A stretch of DNA of 64,000 bases from Heloderma charlesbogerti. Taxonomy: Eukaryota; Chordata; Lepidosauria; Squamata; Helodermatidae. Positions 21,839 through 33,299 of this stretch are shown piece after piece. A program made the translations under genes and the position numbers. Below the pieces are notes generated by a model that saw only the letters and a list, made by a program, of their open reading frames with translations, was not told the origin of the DNA and did not search any database. How positions within the stretch are numbered: the stretch's first letter is position 1; every line of letters begins with the position of its first letter. The DNA is taken from assembly GCA_026122225.1 (NCBI GenBank), contig JANEZZ010002357.1, positions 310,001-374,000 of the forward strand, given 5' to 3'.

Positions 21839-22464
21839 GCCACAAGTAGGGCTGTTGGAGAAATTCGAGATGGACTAAACTGAGCTTGGATTTCTAAGGC
21901 TCCAACCTGTGGAATTTGCTGCGGACCAACCTCCTCAGGCCATGCAGAGTCTGTGGACTTCCGGGCTTATTTATTTTTTAACTTTCCTGAAATTTATGCA
22001 TATTTATTCATAGGAAAATATGCATGTTTCTGCTGAGACTGGTAAATATACGTGGGGAAAGTTTTATTTATTTATTTATTAAATTTCTTAATCACCCATC
22101 TGGCCGGTCACCCGGCTACTCTGGGCGATGTACAGCATTACAAACAGTCTAAAACAGTAAAATTAAACATTAAAACATAATGTTTCTAAAAATACCCTAA
22201 CCCACCCCAAATGCCTGCCTGAAGAACCAAGTTTTCAGTGCGTGGCAGAAGCTCATTAAAGTTGAATGGAATGGGGGACAATACACTAAATGTTACGTAC
22301 TGAGGTAAATTAGTACCCCTTTATGGAATTATTTGTGTATTTTCCCACAAAATGGAAAAAAATCGAATCTCTCTGTGAATGGACAACAGAACAAAAGGCA
22401 TCTGACAATCCATGAAACACAGACGGAGCGGATTTTACACAATCCATACATCTCTAGCCGCAAG
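21839..22464. mobile_element. Probable hAT-type element with captured CR1 tail
   Basis: The proposed element at 21,847-22,456 begins TAGGGCTG and ends CATCTCTA, imperfect terminal inverted repeats (6 of 8). It is flanked by GCCACAAG (21,839-21,846) and GCCGCAAG (22,457-22,464), an 8-bp duplication with one difference. The TAGGGCTG end matches the large hAT element at 41,429. The inside is AT-rich and carries a CR1 3' end at 22,064-22,255. No transposase was seen. Confidence 0.6.
22064..22255 (-). mobile_element. CR1 3' end fragment
   Basis: Starts with a TTTATTTATTTATTAA tail complement and continues with ATCACCCATCTGGCC, GGGCGATGTACAGCATTACA, then AAGTTTTCAGTGCGTGGC. This is a reversed CR1/L3 3' end. 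It lies inside the proposed hAT element at 21,847-22,456. Confidence 0.65.
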
Positions 22465-24321
22465 TACCTTTGAGCATCCAGCATCCTCAGGCCAGTGCTA
22501 TTGCTCTAGGATCCTCATAGGACCCACTCCTAGTACTTCCAATGGGCCACCCTTAAAATAAAATAAAAAACCCAGCCCAGTGCAATGAGCTGGGTCTAGC
22601 CACCATTTCAGTTTCCCACAAATTAATTTCTCACATTGAAGTGTGTCTAAATCTGGTCAGAGCTGCTGCAGAATACACAACCTACATGTCAGTTTGTTTT
22701 TAAAGGATGGAGAGGAAACCACAGCAGCAAACGCACAAGGACTGGTGGTGACTGAAGCCAGGAGGTGTGGCAACCAAAACAAAAGCAAGAGAAACATGGA
22801 GTATTTTGGAGATGGCCATTTTCTTGCAAAAATAAAATGCTGTTGATTGGGCTAGATAGAATTGCATTTTAGAAAGGTAAGCACATCCAATGTCCATACA
22901 ATTGTTCTTCGGGAATCCACTAAAAGAGAATGAAAAAAACTATTATCTGAATAATCCCTCCCATAAAATGAACTTACTTTTCATTTATCACGATCAATTA
23001 TTTCTGAATTTCTGCCTTCAGTTGATTAGCCTGGCATGCAAGGTCTAGAATTTACTAGGTCTTCTCTCTAAGTCACCATTGAGACTCCATTTGTCCTATT
23101 TCTCCCCCTGACCCCCTGCACACACACCCTTCCTCTTCCAGTTCTGAGCCACCTTGCACTTGGGACAGCAAATCTCTGCCAACAGATTTCAGTTTCACGT
23201 TCTGCTTTCAACTCATCAGTTCTGAGATGTAATTCATCTGGACCTAGTGCCTTGTCAATTTTGAACAGTCCTAACTGCTTAACTATCTGCTGTGGCATAA
23301 TCGCAAACCTGTTAACATTTTCCATTGCCCAGAGGAAAATGTATTCTAGACTTGCAGATGTGACCTTCAATTTTTCTGCTAATGCTTAAGGGAAGGGATT
23401 CGCCAGATCTTTCAGCTACCCAGGCCCCTCTGAGCTTGTAGCTGATGGGCTGCCAATATGTCTCTAGGGGACTTCCCGACAGAGTTTTCCTAGCATCAGG
23501 GATGCTGAGTCAGTATACTTGACACCTGCAAATCACATTGGGAACTGTACCTATCACTGCTAACCTGAAACAAGATTAGCATGGATGACAGAGTGAAGAA
23601 AAATGACTTGAAGGCTCACCCTGGTTGATCTCTCTTTCTCAATATACCTTTTTCTCTGCTTCTGGTTTAGCCCTTCATAGCATTCCCTAAATCAGCCATA
23701 GGGATGCTATGATCTACACACAGCCTTAGGAAACTGATCCTGCTACTGTTTTATCCAAGTTCCTGCATTATTCAGACCAAAATGGTTACAGAGGCAATAT
23801 CCATCCAACGTGAACATTGGTGTATTTGATATTTTTCAGTGCTAGATTTTTTTCCCCACTTTACCAACATGCCGTGTACTTGTCCATTGCATACAACTGA
23901 GACAAACTGTTCTGTGCACTTATGTGCACAGCTATACTTGTGTGCAAGTATACACGCACATCTCAGGGCACAGTGGTGAATGAAGTGCTGGTGGCACAGG
24001 TGGCAGGCCTCCCTATAGCTGCAGCGAGTGGTTTTCCATTCAACCAGCACAAAGCCACTGACTGCCTGAAGATGTTGGAAGGAAAAGGCAAGAAGGGACC
24101 AAGTGCAAGGGAGGTTGGGTGGACACCACTAGGTGCACAGAAATATCTTTTATTGAGACCAACCCGGTTTGAATATAATTTTTCTTTCTTTTTTTTGTTT
24201 CTCTTAGGCGTAACAAATTTCGGTCTTCAACTTTGAAACTCTGTTGCAAAATAATACTTATTATTTGGAGGTCTCCTTCCAGCTTTTTGTGCCTGAAAAT
24301 CTTGACACAAAATTGAGATCG
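22465..24321. other. Unassigned stretch of about 1.9 kb
   Basis: No repeat family was identified and no exon is supported. Open frames at 23,068-23,370 and 23,922-24,236 have no recognisable motif. Confidence 0.35.
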
Positions 24322-24392
24322 CTATGGTGGCTGGGGGATTATGGCAGTTGTAGTCCATCCCAACTAGAGGGCACCAGGCTGCGAAAGGCTGA
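24322..24392. mobile_element. Fragment of hAT-type MITE (TGTAGTCCA family)
   Basis: GGCTGGGGGATTATGGCAGT, TGTAGTCCATCC and GAGGGCACCAGGCTG match the right half of the palindromic MITEs at 25,573, 40,788 and 53,160. The left arm is missing. Confidence 0.55.
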
Positions 24393-25071
24393 ATATCCTC
24401 TCATTTTAATGATGCAAAAATTCACAGAGTAGATCCCGGAAGATGAATGATAAATACTGTTTTGCTTCCCTCTTCTCTTCCATTCCCACACTACACATTA
24501 AATTGGCTACATCGGGGGGGGGGGGGCTTCCTTTCTGCTTCCAACTTGTAGTTCAGGCTATACTTGAAGGAAATGAAGTGTTCTTTATGCACCATATGAG
24601 CTTCAGAATATGCAGTTTTAAAAGCAGCCATGTCCCCATTGTCTATAATCCTTTTTATTACAGAGAACTATCCAAGTTAAGTCATGTATTTTATTGTCTG
24701 ATTTTTTGCTGTAGTAGTTCTATTATTGTACAAAAGATCTCTATCCTCAGATCATATTGATTCACTTCATGCCATTTCTCTGCTGCTCTCAGATTACTAC
24801 CGTTTGTATTACTGCAGCGTCCTTCATGCAGTAGCTGCTACACTACTTAAAAAAAAAAAAAAAAGATTATCCATACCCAAAGCTTATTTCATGGACAAAA
24901 AAATAAAATAAAAGGCAGCCGAAAAACATGCCTCTCTGCCATAGGAATGTGGGGGCAGAAACAGATTATTCCTAAGCAGAGAACACTTTGGTTTCTCAAA
25001 TTCCTCATGGCCCTCCATTGCAGAAATAAACTAGGCATTATACACAAATGCATATAATGAAGGTCCTAGAG
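24393..25071. other. Unassigned stretch with G and A runs
   Basis: Contains a run of 13 G at 24,514-24,526 and a run of about 17 A at 24,849-24,864. The A run could be a retroposed tail, but no parent sequence was recognised upstream. Confidence 0.4.
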
Positions 25072-25202
25072 CAAGATTGGGAAATATGCAGCCCTCCAGA
25101 TGTTGCTGGACTGCAAGTCCCAGCAGCCCTAGCCAGCACAGCCAGTGGTGAGGGGAGCTGCAGTCCAACAGCATCTGAAAGACCACACACTCCCCATCTC
25201 CA
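25072..25202. mobile_element. hAT-type palindromic MITE (TGTAGTCCA family)
   Basis: GCCCTCCAGATGTTGCTGGA at the left pairs with TCCAACAGCATCTGAAAGAC at the right, and CTGCAAGTCCCAGCAG pairs loosely with GGGAGCTGCAGTCC. The outer ends (CAAGATTGGG and CTCCCCATCTC) are diverged from the usual CAGGGGTGGGG. No clear target duplication was seen. Confidence 0.7.
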
Positions 25203-25204
25203 CA

Positions 25205-25525
25205 CAGCACATAGTTAAACTATGGAATTCGCTACCACAAGACATAGTGATGGCCACCAAATTGGATGGGTTTAGAAGGGAACTGGACAAATTCCTGGAG
25301 GAGAAGGTTATCGGTGGCTACTAGTCCCAACGGCTATATGCTACCTCCAGTATCAGAGGCAGTCTGCCTATGTACACCTGTCACTAGGGAGCATGGGTGG
25401 GAGGGTGCTGTTGCACTCATCTCCTGCTTGTGGTTTCCCCTTGGGCAGCTGGTTGGCCACTGTGAACAGAATGCTGGACCCTGGGTCTGATCCAGCAGGG
25501 CTCTTGTGTTCTTATCTCTGTCTTT
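25205..25525 (+). mobile_element. CR1 3' end, about 320 bp
   Basis: The segment runs TGGAATTCGCTACCACAAGA, GTGATGGCCACCAAATTGGA, TTTAGAAGGGAACTGGACAA, GTGGCTACTAGTCCCAACGG, TTGGCCACTGTGAACAGAAT, GCTGGACCCTGGGTCTGATC and ends GGCTCTTGTGTTCTTAT. This is the widespread amniote CR1 3' end; a more diverged copy lies at 48,845-49,112. Only the C-terminal and untranslated part is present. Confidence 0.78.
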
Positions 25526-25564
25526 CAGAATTTTTTTAAATGAAAAGCAGCCTGGGGAGATTGC

Positions 25565-25715
25565 ACTTAATCCAGTCTTCCCAACTTGGTGCCCTCCAGA
25601 TGTTTTGGACTACAACTCCCAGCGTTCCTGGCCATTGGCTATGCTGGCTAGGGCTCATGGGAGTTGAAGTCCAAAATATCTGCATGGCACCATGTTGAGG
25701 AAGGCTGGCTTAATT
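25565..25715. mobile_element. hAT-type palindromic MITE, 135 bp, with 8-bp duplication
   Basis: The element at 25,573-25,707 has ends CAGTCTTCCCAACTTGG and CCATGTTGAGGAAGGCTG, and an internal palindrome around GGACTACAACTCCCAGCG and GGGAGTTGAAGTCC. Flanks ACTTAATC (25,565-25,572) and GCTTAATT (25,708-25,715) agree at 6 of 8 positions, as expected for an old hAT duplication. Confidence 0.82.
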
Positions 25716-26635
25716 CTTTCCTTACATTCAATTTCTTCAATCAAAAATAGGGATGTGAAAACATTATTTCAGTTTACATTTTAATGTGAACCTACCGATT
25801 TTCGCACTTTCAAACCACTGTACAAAGCAAAACTCAGTTATCCTTAAAAATTCGCACTCTTCCAAATTTTGCAGTGGAGTTCTCCAATTTAAAAAATGCA
25901 TATATTAAAGAAAATAATGTTTCAATACACAGTATATTAGGAAAACTGCTTGCAAAAATGCGTATATTAGGCAAAAAAATATATAAAGATGTTTTCATTA
26001 GGAGAAAAGTGCACAAAGGCACATATGAATTTCCATGCAACATTGTTTTAAAAAAATCACTGAAGTTGGGCATAAGCCAGATTTAAGACTTCAGAAATTC
26101 CCTAAGTTTGAGATGAACTGAACTTAAGATAGAAAAAATGAGAAATGCAGAGAAACCAAAATTGATATATTTATCCACTCCTTCTCAGAAATCATTCCTC
26201 TAAGCAACATTTTCCGTTCCGGGGATTCAGTTGCATATTTACACCTGTGGGCACTGTCCCCTTAAGCACACAACCCTGCCCTTCAGACTCTTCACTCTCC
26301 CTCCCCTTTGCCTAGTAAATCCATGCTGCAGGCCTGCACTAAGAGCTCTGCCCGACGTTTGTACAAATACCTCTCCATAAACCTGAGAAGAGCTTGGATT
26401 CTGTCGTCAAAGCTCAACACCAGACTCTTCTTTATCATGATTCTGATGCAGTTGCACCAGATCCCCAACAGGAACTCCCCAAATTTTGATGCAATAGCAA
26501 AGAGCTACACGGGATGGTAAGAAGTGCAGTCACCCTCTCCCCTTGATCCAGTATCCATCACAAAGGAATTTCAGGGTCAGTTGTTGTTTTAAAGGACATG
26601 AGAAGCAACCCAGGTTAACTGTAGAGCAAGTAAAG
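25716..26635. other. AT-rich stretch, possible degraded hAT interior
   Basis: A TAGGGATGTGAAAAC word at 25,749 resembles the hAT end TAGGGCTGTGCA. It is followed by AT-rich sequence with repeated GCATATATTA and GCGTATATTA words, like the interiors of the other hAT-type elements. No matching right end was found. The rest, from 26,200, is unassigned. Confidence 0.3.
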
Positions 26636-26780
26636 CAAGAATGGGCAACCCGTGGCCCTCCAGACATTTTGGCCTACAACTCCTAACACCACTGGCTATG
26701 GTTAGGGCTGATGGCTATGCTTAAGGCTGATGGGAGTTGTGGCCCTCCAGATGTTTTGGCCTACAAGTTGCCCACCCCTG
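26636..26780. mobile_element. hAT-type palindromic MITE copy, partly rearranged
   Basis: The ends CAAGAATGGGCAACCC and GTTGCCCACCCCTG are inverted, and TGGCCCTCCAGACATTTTGG and GGCCCTCCAGATGTTTTGG occur in direct orientation, so the right arm has been partly replaced or rearranged. The words GGCCTACAACTCCTAAC and GATGGGAGTTGTGG identify the family. Confidence 0.7.
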
Positions 26781-27779
26781 AAGGGACCTGGCAATACTAT
26801 ATTTGAATCTTTATAAATGATTTAAAATCTGTTCTGTTCTGTTAGCAACCAAATGCAGCAACTGGAAATCCATTTACTAGGCTTTACATTTCCACCAATG
26901 CTGCATTATGACAGAGAAAAATCTCTTCAGCAGGAGAATTAAAACACACACACCCAAAGCAAAGGCAAGCAAAACAGTACTATCATGTTCACGGTGTCTG
27001 CTACATTCTTGTGAAATCAATTTTCAAAGCCCATCAGGGATGAGGAATAGAATCATAAAGGATTATTTTTATCACTGTCGTTGGCTGTTTTGTAAATGCC
27101 TTTTCAAGAAAGATGTTTTATGACAACAACTCAGAATCTATTAAAATATAATACTTACGAGCTACAATACCTTCAATTTGTGAACAAAATTGAACTGTTG
27201 AAGAGTAATACACTTGGGGAGGTAAAAAAAATTCTAGCAGTCATTCTATTCTAATTTATCAATCTCAAATTTTATCTTGTTTTGCTCAACCAGGAAGGGG
27301 GGAAACGAAAAACAGGTTTGGTGAGAGAATCATGATTTAGCACACCAGGAAAAAATAGGAAAATACTGATGGAACACTAAATTAACAGTTAAATCCCCCA
27401 AATGCCCCCACATGGGCCCAGGATATCATCCCAAAGATCCAAATATATGGTTTTCCACAAATTAATTTTTGCAGCCAAAAGTATCTGTTGACAAACTGGA
27501 ATTTAAAACCAGGCTGAGGTATATCTTTGTTAAGCATGATTTAGTCTTAATGGCTAATGTTAAAACAGTACCCTCTTTATTTATCCCATAAAATTGGAAT
27601 TTCATCAAGAATGGACATATCCAGGTTTCTGCAAATGAGACATGCAAATACTTCAGTGGGGTACATCATAATATGCCTTTTAACTTAGAAACCATCGAGA
27701 AAGTAACCTAGTACATCAACAGTAATAACATTATCCATAGCAACCTGCCAGAGCAGAAAACAAAATTCAAACCTAAGAA
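26781..27779. other. Unassigned AT-rich stretch
   Basis: No recognised element or exon. Confidence 0.4.
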
Positions 27780-28160
27780 CAGAAAGCCCAAATTCAATCC
27801 AGCAAAGGCTATTTGGGAGCCAGGATTTATCCTAGTGCTTGAAGCTGTGTGTGTGTGAGTGGGCTGCCCTGGGAAAGGTATTCCAGAGAGTTGGCATTGC
27901 AACTGAAAAGGCACTGCTCGCAGTAAATACACAGAATAGGTTCCCTTGTCCTTTATTAAATTGCTTAAGCACTGGTCACGACAGCAAAAAGTGAAAATTC
28001 TGTTTACTAACAGTAACAAAGAATACTTGAATATTGGCCACCTTTGCTTTCGCTGCTGCAAGTTGCTGACAAAAGCACATTGACACAAATTCAGCCATGA
28101 TATTGTAAGCTGCCCTGAAAATGTATGTGAAGGGTGGAGTAGAAATCACTAAAAGCAAGC
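27780..28160. mobile_element. Possible diverged CR1-type fragment
   Basis: GGGAAAGGTATTCCAGAGAGTTGGCATTGCAACTGAAAAGGC resembles the reversed CR1 segment that encodes the conserved ...WNxLP... end, and TTGTAAGCTGCCCTGAAAA at 28,102 resembles a forward LINE 3' end. A short GT repeat interrupts at about 27,847. The match is weak and the two parts may be different insertions. Confidence 0.3.
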
Positions 28161-28477
28161 AAACCAACGAATAAGCAAGCAACGAGGTAGCTTTCTTTCA
28201 TTATCTCTACCACCAGGAGGCAAGCCACTATATTCAGCATGGCACCACAGCGTTTTCAAGGGCGAAGAAGCACACTGTCGCTCCAAATCCCAAAGAAAGG
28301 GCTCCACACCTGATGAATCTGGTAAAACAGACCTTTACCCATGACACTTCTATGCTTAGTCATGGGCCCAACAAGACTCCAAGCATACAATCCTGTCCTG
28401 AGCAGGCTGGAGCAATAGCGCAAAAGGAGCTGTTAACCCAGCAAAGGTCTGAGAGGAAACTGGGGGCTTATATACAT
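28161..28477. other. Unassigned stretch
   Basis: No recognised element. Confidence 0.4.
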
Positions 28478-28965
28478 TTGTTTATTTATTGATTTGTACC
28501 CCACCTTTCTACCCAAAAATGGCACTCAGGGTGGCTTACAGGCACAATTAAAATTGATTAAAACAATAAAACGATACATTGAAATTCAATAAAAACATAG
28601 CAATTACAGAGTAAAAAAACAAAACAAAAACTAGCACCCAACCCAACAGACCCACTTACAGGCCAAAGGCCTTGTTGAATAAAGCAGCCTTCGCCTGCCG
28701 GCAGAAGGACAACAAAAAGGGAGCAAACCTAGCCTCCCTTGGGAGGGATTTCTGCAGCCTGGGGGTGGCCACCAAAAAGGCCCTCTCTTGGGTCACCACC
28801 AAATGTGCCTCTGAAGGTGGTGGTCTCAAAAGAAGGGCCTCTCCAGAAGATCTAAAGAACTGGAAAGGCTCCTATGGGTCAAGGTGTTCTTTCAGTAGCC
28901 TGGTCCCAAGCCATGATGGCAGGAACCTCTTTTCCCAGTTCATTAGTGGCAGCTGGATCTGCTTC
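28478..28965 (-). mobile_element. CR1/L3-type LINE 3' part
   Basis: In reverse orientation the sequence encodes a C-terminal CR1 region in which the KKALSWVTTKC-like antisense segment corresponds to the sense strand RVFSVATP-type block. It then passes through an AT-rich untranslated part to the tail complement TTTATTTATTGATTTG. It is the same subfamily as the plus-strand copy at 52,000-52,495: GGCACTCAGGGTGGCTTACA here is the complement of TGTAAGCCACCTTGAGTGCC there. Confidence 0.82.
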
Positions 28966-29824
28966 CTCATTGTCTGAAGCTTGGACTCTGCCCTCCTCCC
29001 ATGTACACACTTACTCATGAGGAGACCTTTCATCCTGAGTAGACTCCAGGTCTCTGGTGGTGAAGTGGCTGTTCTCACAATTACTCTCCCACCGGGTTGA
29101 CTATCCCCTATGCTCCAGAGAGCCACAGAAGGAAGGGAGTCAGGACCAAGGCAGGGTTCAGGATGGCATTTGCTGGCGGAATCCCAATCCTCTTTTTCCC
29201 AAGAGGTCTCCCCTGACATTGGGTCTATCAGGAGCCTGACAAATACTGAAGGACTGAGGTGGACTCCAACAGTTCAGGATATCGGACAGATAATGATATC
29301 AATATGTATATATAAATATTGTTCTTAATTGTCTACACATATATTAATTATCTAAAGATAATTGCCTGGGATCCTGAGTGATAGCAGTGGGGTGCTGGTT
29401 TCTGGCATTCAGGCCCCATCTATATAAAACCGAAGACATGAACACTGCAATGACAAAAAAAATGTTATTTACAATCCTAAATATCATACTATTCCCCAAA
29501 GTGACAAGATCAATACTGTAGTTTGGCACGTGCTCCAGTGACAGATGGTGTAATTAAAAAATTCCAAGCAACATATATTTTCTGCAGGGGGAAAAAAGGA
29601 GCTACATCTTGTCTTCATCAAATTTGCATTCTGGGCTCCAGTGGGAGAAAAGCAATGCAGGAAAGGAAGAAAAGTTAACAGAACAGTGTGGTGGGCTATC
29701 ATATGTTGCTTTCAGATGGAATGAATGTTGCTTATTACTTGCAGGAGTGGCAAGATTGTTAGAACTTGGAAGGGTGCATATAAGAATGCTAGTGAAATCC
29801 AGTACTAACTTATCTGGTCATGCC
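28966..29824. other. Unassigned stretch
   Basis: No recognised repeat. A frame at 28,872-29,219 on the minus strand overlaps the CR1 fragment and has no independent support. Confidence 0.4.
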
Positions 29825-29895
29825 TCCTAGACTGATACGCCACTTTGGGCTCTTTGGAGGAAAGGTGGGTTATACATATAGCAAATAAATAAAAC
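29825..29895 (+). mobile_element. LINE 3' tail fragment
   Basis: TACGCCACTTTGGGCTCTTTGGAGGAAAGGTGGGTTATACATATAGCAAATAAATAAAAC has the form of a CR1/L2 3' terminus with an AAATA tail. Only about 70 bases remain. Confidence 0.55.
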
Positions 29896-30036
29896 AAACT
29901 ATCCTATCATGCCTCTCTGAATTGTGATGCAGTCCCTAGCTCAAAACACGTATCAGAATGTTTTTTAAAATATGTATTTTGCAAGCTAATGAATTTAGAA
30001 ATGTGTATTTTGAGAGACAATATGTTCAAGAATATA

Positions 30037-31870
30037 TATTTATTTATTTCATTTCATTTCTATACCACCCCATAGCTGAAGTGGTCCACAAAAATTAAAA
30101 CCACAAAGTACAGCATAAAACAATATAAAATATGAAAGCTTAATGAAGCAGAGACATCACCTTGCCGACAAAGGTTCGTATAATCAAAGTTATGGTTTTC
30201 CCAGTAGTAATGTATGGCTGTGAGAGCTGGACTATAAGGAAGGCTGAGCACTGAAGAATTGATGCTTTCGAACTGTGGTGCTGGAGAAGACGCTTACGAG
30301 TTCCCTGGACTGCAAGGAGGTCAAATCAGTCCATCCTCAAGGAAATCAACCCTGACTGCTCATTGGAAGGCCAAATACTGAAGCTGAAGCTGAAATATTT
30401 TGGCCACCTAATGTGAAGAGAAAACTCCCTGGAAAAGACCCTGATGTTGGGAAAGATTGAAGGCAAAAGGAGAAGGGGACAGCAGAGGAGGAGATGGCTA
30501 AATAGCATCACCGATGCAATGAATATGAACTTGAGCACACTCCGGGAGAGAGGGGAGGACAGGAAGGCCTGGCGTGCTATGGTCCATGGGGTCACGAAGA
30601 GTCGGACACGACTGAACGACTGAACAACAACAAATAAAAGTACAACCAGAATAAAACCTAGCAGGAATGCAGAGATTTAAAATACAGAATTAAAACAGCA
30701 AAGCTAAAAGACTAGAGTGCTAAAATGCCTGGGAAAATAAAAAGGTCTTCACCTGGCAGCAGAAACAGCACAATGTAGGTGCCAGGCAAACTTCTCTAGG
30801 GAGCTCATTCCATAACCAGGGTGCCACAGCAGAAAATGCCCTCTTCCTGGTAGCCACCCACCTCAGTTCCTTTGGCAAGGGCTCCTGGAAATGGATCCTT
30901 GAAGATGATCTTAGGGCCTGGGCAGGTACATATGAAAGGAGGTGATGGTTCAGATAACCTGGATCCAAGCTGTTTAGGGTTTTGCATGTTAATACCAGCA
31001 CTTTGAATTGGGCCCAGCCACGGACTGGCAGCCAGTGCAGCTGGAAAAGTGCTGGCATGGTATGATCACATTGGCCAGTCCTCATTAACAATTTCACTGC
31101 CCTGTTTTGGACCTGCTGAAGTTTCCAGACCATTTTCAAAGGCAACCTCACATATAAAGCATTACAGTAATCTAGGCAAGACATGATCAGACCATGGATA
31201 ACTGTAGCTAGGCTATCTCTGTCCAGATAAGGACATGTATCAGGGTATATCAGCCTACGCTTATAAAAGGTTCTCTGTGCCACTGAGTCAACCTGTGCCT
31301 CAACTGACAGTTCTGGATCCAAGAGCACCCCCAAACTATGAATCTGATCCTTTAGGGGGAGTGCAATGCCCTCCAGAACAGGTTGAACATTATCTAGCCA
31401 GGCAGACTAACCACCCACTAACAGTACCTCCATCTTGTCTGGACTGAGTCTCAATTGATTGGCCCTCATCCAGTCCATTACCGTGCCCAGGCACTGATTC
31501 AGAACAACCACTGCCTCACCTGGATTTGATGAAAAAGAGAGGTAGAGGTGTGTCATTTGCATATTGATGGCACCTCAGCCTGCCCCCCCCCCGATAATCT
31601 CCCCCCGTGGTTTCATGTAAATGTTGAACAGCATGGGGATAAAACAGAGCCCTGTAGAACCCCATGGCATAGTTGCCAAGGCACAGAGCAATAATCCCCC
31701 AGCACCACCTTCTGGAATCAGCCATCCAAATAGGAGTGGAACGACTGCAGCACAGTGCCTCCTACTCTCAACCCAAACAACCTATCCAGAAGGATACCAT
31801 GGGCAATGGTACTGAAAGCTGCTGAGAGGTCCAGGAGGGTCACACTCCCCGTCCCTCTCCCAGCAAAGGT
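30037..31870 (-). mobile_element. CR1/L3-type LINE, split by Bov-B
   Basis: The 3' end complement (TTTATTTATTTCATTTCATT, then TATACCACCCCATAGC) begins at 30,037. A Bov-B fragment interrupts the untranslated region at about 30,145-30,631. The coding part then continues from 30,720. The longest frame (30,720-31,334, 204 aa) carries LGVLLDPELS-like, CLDYCNALYVRLPLK, KLQQVQNRAVKLL, LHWLPVRGW and LWNELPREVCLAP blocks, the conserved C-terminal layout of CR1/L3 reverse transcriptase proteins. Upstream, motif C reads HQYANDT with the catalytic ADD changed to AND. The element is 5'-truncated near RT motif A. Confidence 0.92.
30145..30631 (+). mobile_element. Bov-B LINE 3' fragment inside CR1
   Basis: Starts with GAAGCAGAGACATCACCTTG and runs collinearly with the 62,670-63,163 part of the long Bov-B, ending ACTGAACGACTGAACAACAA. 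The intact CR1 untranslated region at 54,980-55,080 shows how the host CR1 reads without this insertion. Frames are partly broken: an in-frame TGA follows the GCTGAGCAC word at about 30,251 and another stop lies at 30,416. Confidence 0.92.
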
Positions 31871-32639
31871 CATCCCACAGGGCAACTAAGACAGTTTCCA
31901 TTCCAAAACCAGGCCTATTTAGATACATGTGTTAATGCAAATTTTCACACTTTTAAAAAAGCATTTCAATGTGGAAATGGGACAATATGGACGTAAGAAT
32001 GAACACATGCTAATGTGACGGAGATGGAAATAGATGGATCCATCCATCCATAGGCTTATATTGTCTTCTGAGCTTTGTGACATTTTGTATGATTTTAGCT
32101 ACCTACTGCTCCTTTCTATAGAACTTTGAAGGTGGCCTGTTGAGGCTTGCCCAGTTGTCTCCCTAACTATTTGGTCAGCAGCTAGTTCTGCCACAGGGCC
32201 ACTGAGAAAGGGATAGGGTGGGATGGGCCAGAGCCTTAATGCATTCTCCCAAATGCCTTCTAGCAAGTCCTGGTGCTGTAGCTGCCCCCCCTATCACACA
32301 TCTGTTTTTCTTCTCCAACAGCAATTGGGGGAGGGCCAAAGGTTCACATCTCAAGGGGCCACTTTATGCAAACATTACTATTTAGAGCGGGGGGGGGGGG
32401 AATCTCTTTCAGCCTGAGGTCCAAATTCAATTTTGTATCTTTATCGTTATTGATAAAATGATAATATACTGACATCTGTGGACCAGCAAGGGTGGTGAAA
32501 AGGAAAACTCTCTGAGGGGGGGGGCACTGAGTGCGCCTTGCCCAAGGGCCCTGAAAAATCTGGATCCAGCACAGCTTGTAGGCACCTGCTGTGCCTCATT
32601 AGATGATGATGTTCCTCTCCAGGTAGTTAAATATGGGAA
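31871..32639. other. Unassigned stretch with G runs
   Basis: Contains AT-rich sequence with GATACATGTGTTAATG words at the left, poly-G runs at about 32,389-32,400 and 32,516-32,523, and no recognised exon. Confidence 0.4.
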
Positions 32640-32845
32640 GAGACACTTCTTCAAGTAACATGGCTCCAGACCATTTCAGAGCATTAAATTTTGACTTGGA
32701 CCTGGAAACAGACTGGTAACCAGTGCAAATGGCAGGATACTGGCATAATATGATGGTATCAGCCAGATCCCAGTTAACAGTCTAGCCACCACCACTGATG
32801 TTTCTGGAACATGTTCAAAGGCAGCCCCATGTCCCTGCTGATAGT
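32640..32845 (-). mobile_element. CR1 fragment
   Basis: GACTGGTAACCAGTGCAAAT, ATACTGGCATAATATGATGG and TTCAAAGGCAGCCCCATG match in order the reversed CR1 words (ACTGGCAGCCAGTGCAG, ACTGGCGTAATATGA, TTTTCAAAGGCAACCCCATG) of the 54.9-56.3 kb copy. About 200 bases are preserved. Confidence 0.75.
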
Positions 32846-32962
32846 CGGTAGTCAGGTGGGGTTTGTTTTTTTGATTTTGCTATCATTGCTTGGTCTCAAT
32901 TAAAATAAGTTAATTACAATGCAAAAAAAATAACACCAACATTATGCTAGAAGATTAAAGAC

Positions 32963-33188
32963 ATGCTGATCAGTGGAGGCTGGTGGCTTTGATTTTGGTT
33001 GGCTGTGCATCCATTCTGGATTTCAGTGAAAGCGCTAAAGGAGCTATCCAAAGTGGTGAGCCTATTTGGGCAATAGGGTTCAGCACCTTGGACAGCTCCC
33101 TTAGAGTTCTGGCTGGTTCTGACTGAAACCCAGACTGGTTTCACAGCCCCATCGAAATCGGAGCCACCAGCCTCCAACTGATGGTGGT
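32963..33188. mobile_element. hAT-type palindromic MITE, 210 bp
   Basis: The element at 32,971-33,180 has inverted ends CAGTGGAGGCTGGTGGC and GCCACCAGCCTCCAACTG, with long complementary arms. Flanks ATGCTGAT and ATGGTGGT agree at 6 of 8 positions. It is the same family as 318-519, with internal words CTAAAGGAGCTATCCAA and TTAGAGTTCTGGCTG in both. Confidence 0.82.
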
Positions 33189-33299
33189 GGAGGCGTGGCC
33201 AAACTCTACTAATTATTTCTAATAAAATATGTGAAGCTGTGTAATAATCATGACTTTCTAACGTATCTTTGTATTTCTATTTTTTCCCTTCTGCCAAGG

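Noticed and set aside
24849..24864. Poly-A run as the tail of a processed pseudogene
   Set aside because: No recognisable parent sequence or target duplication lies upstream.
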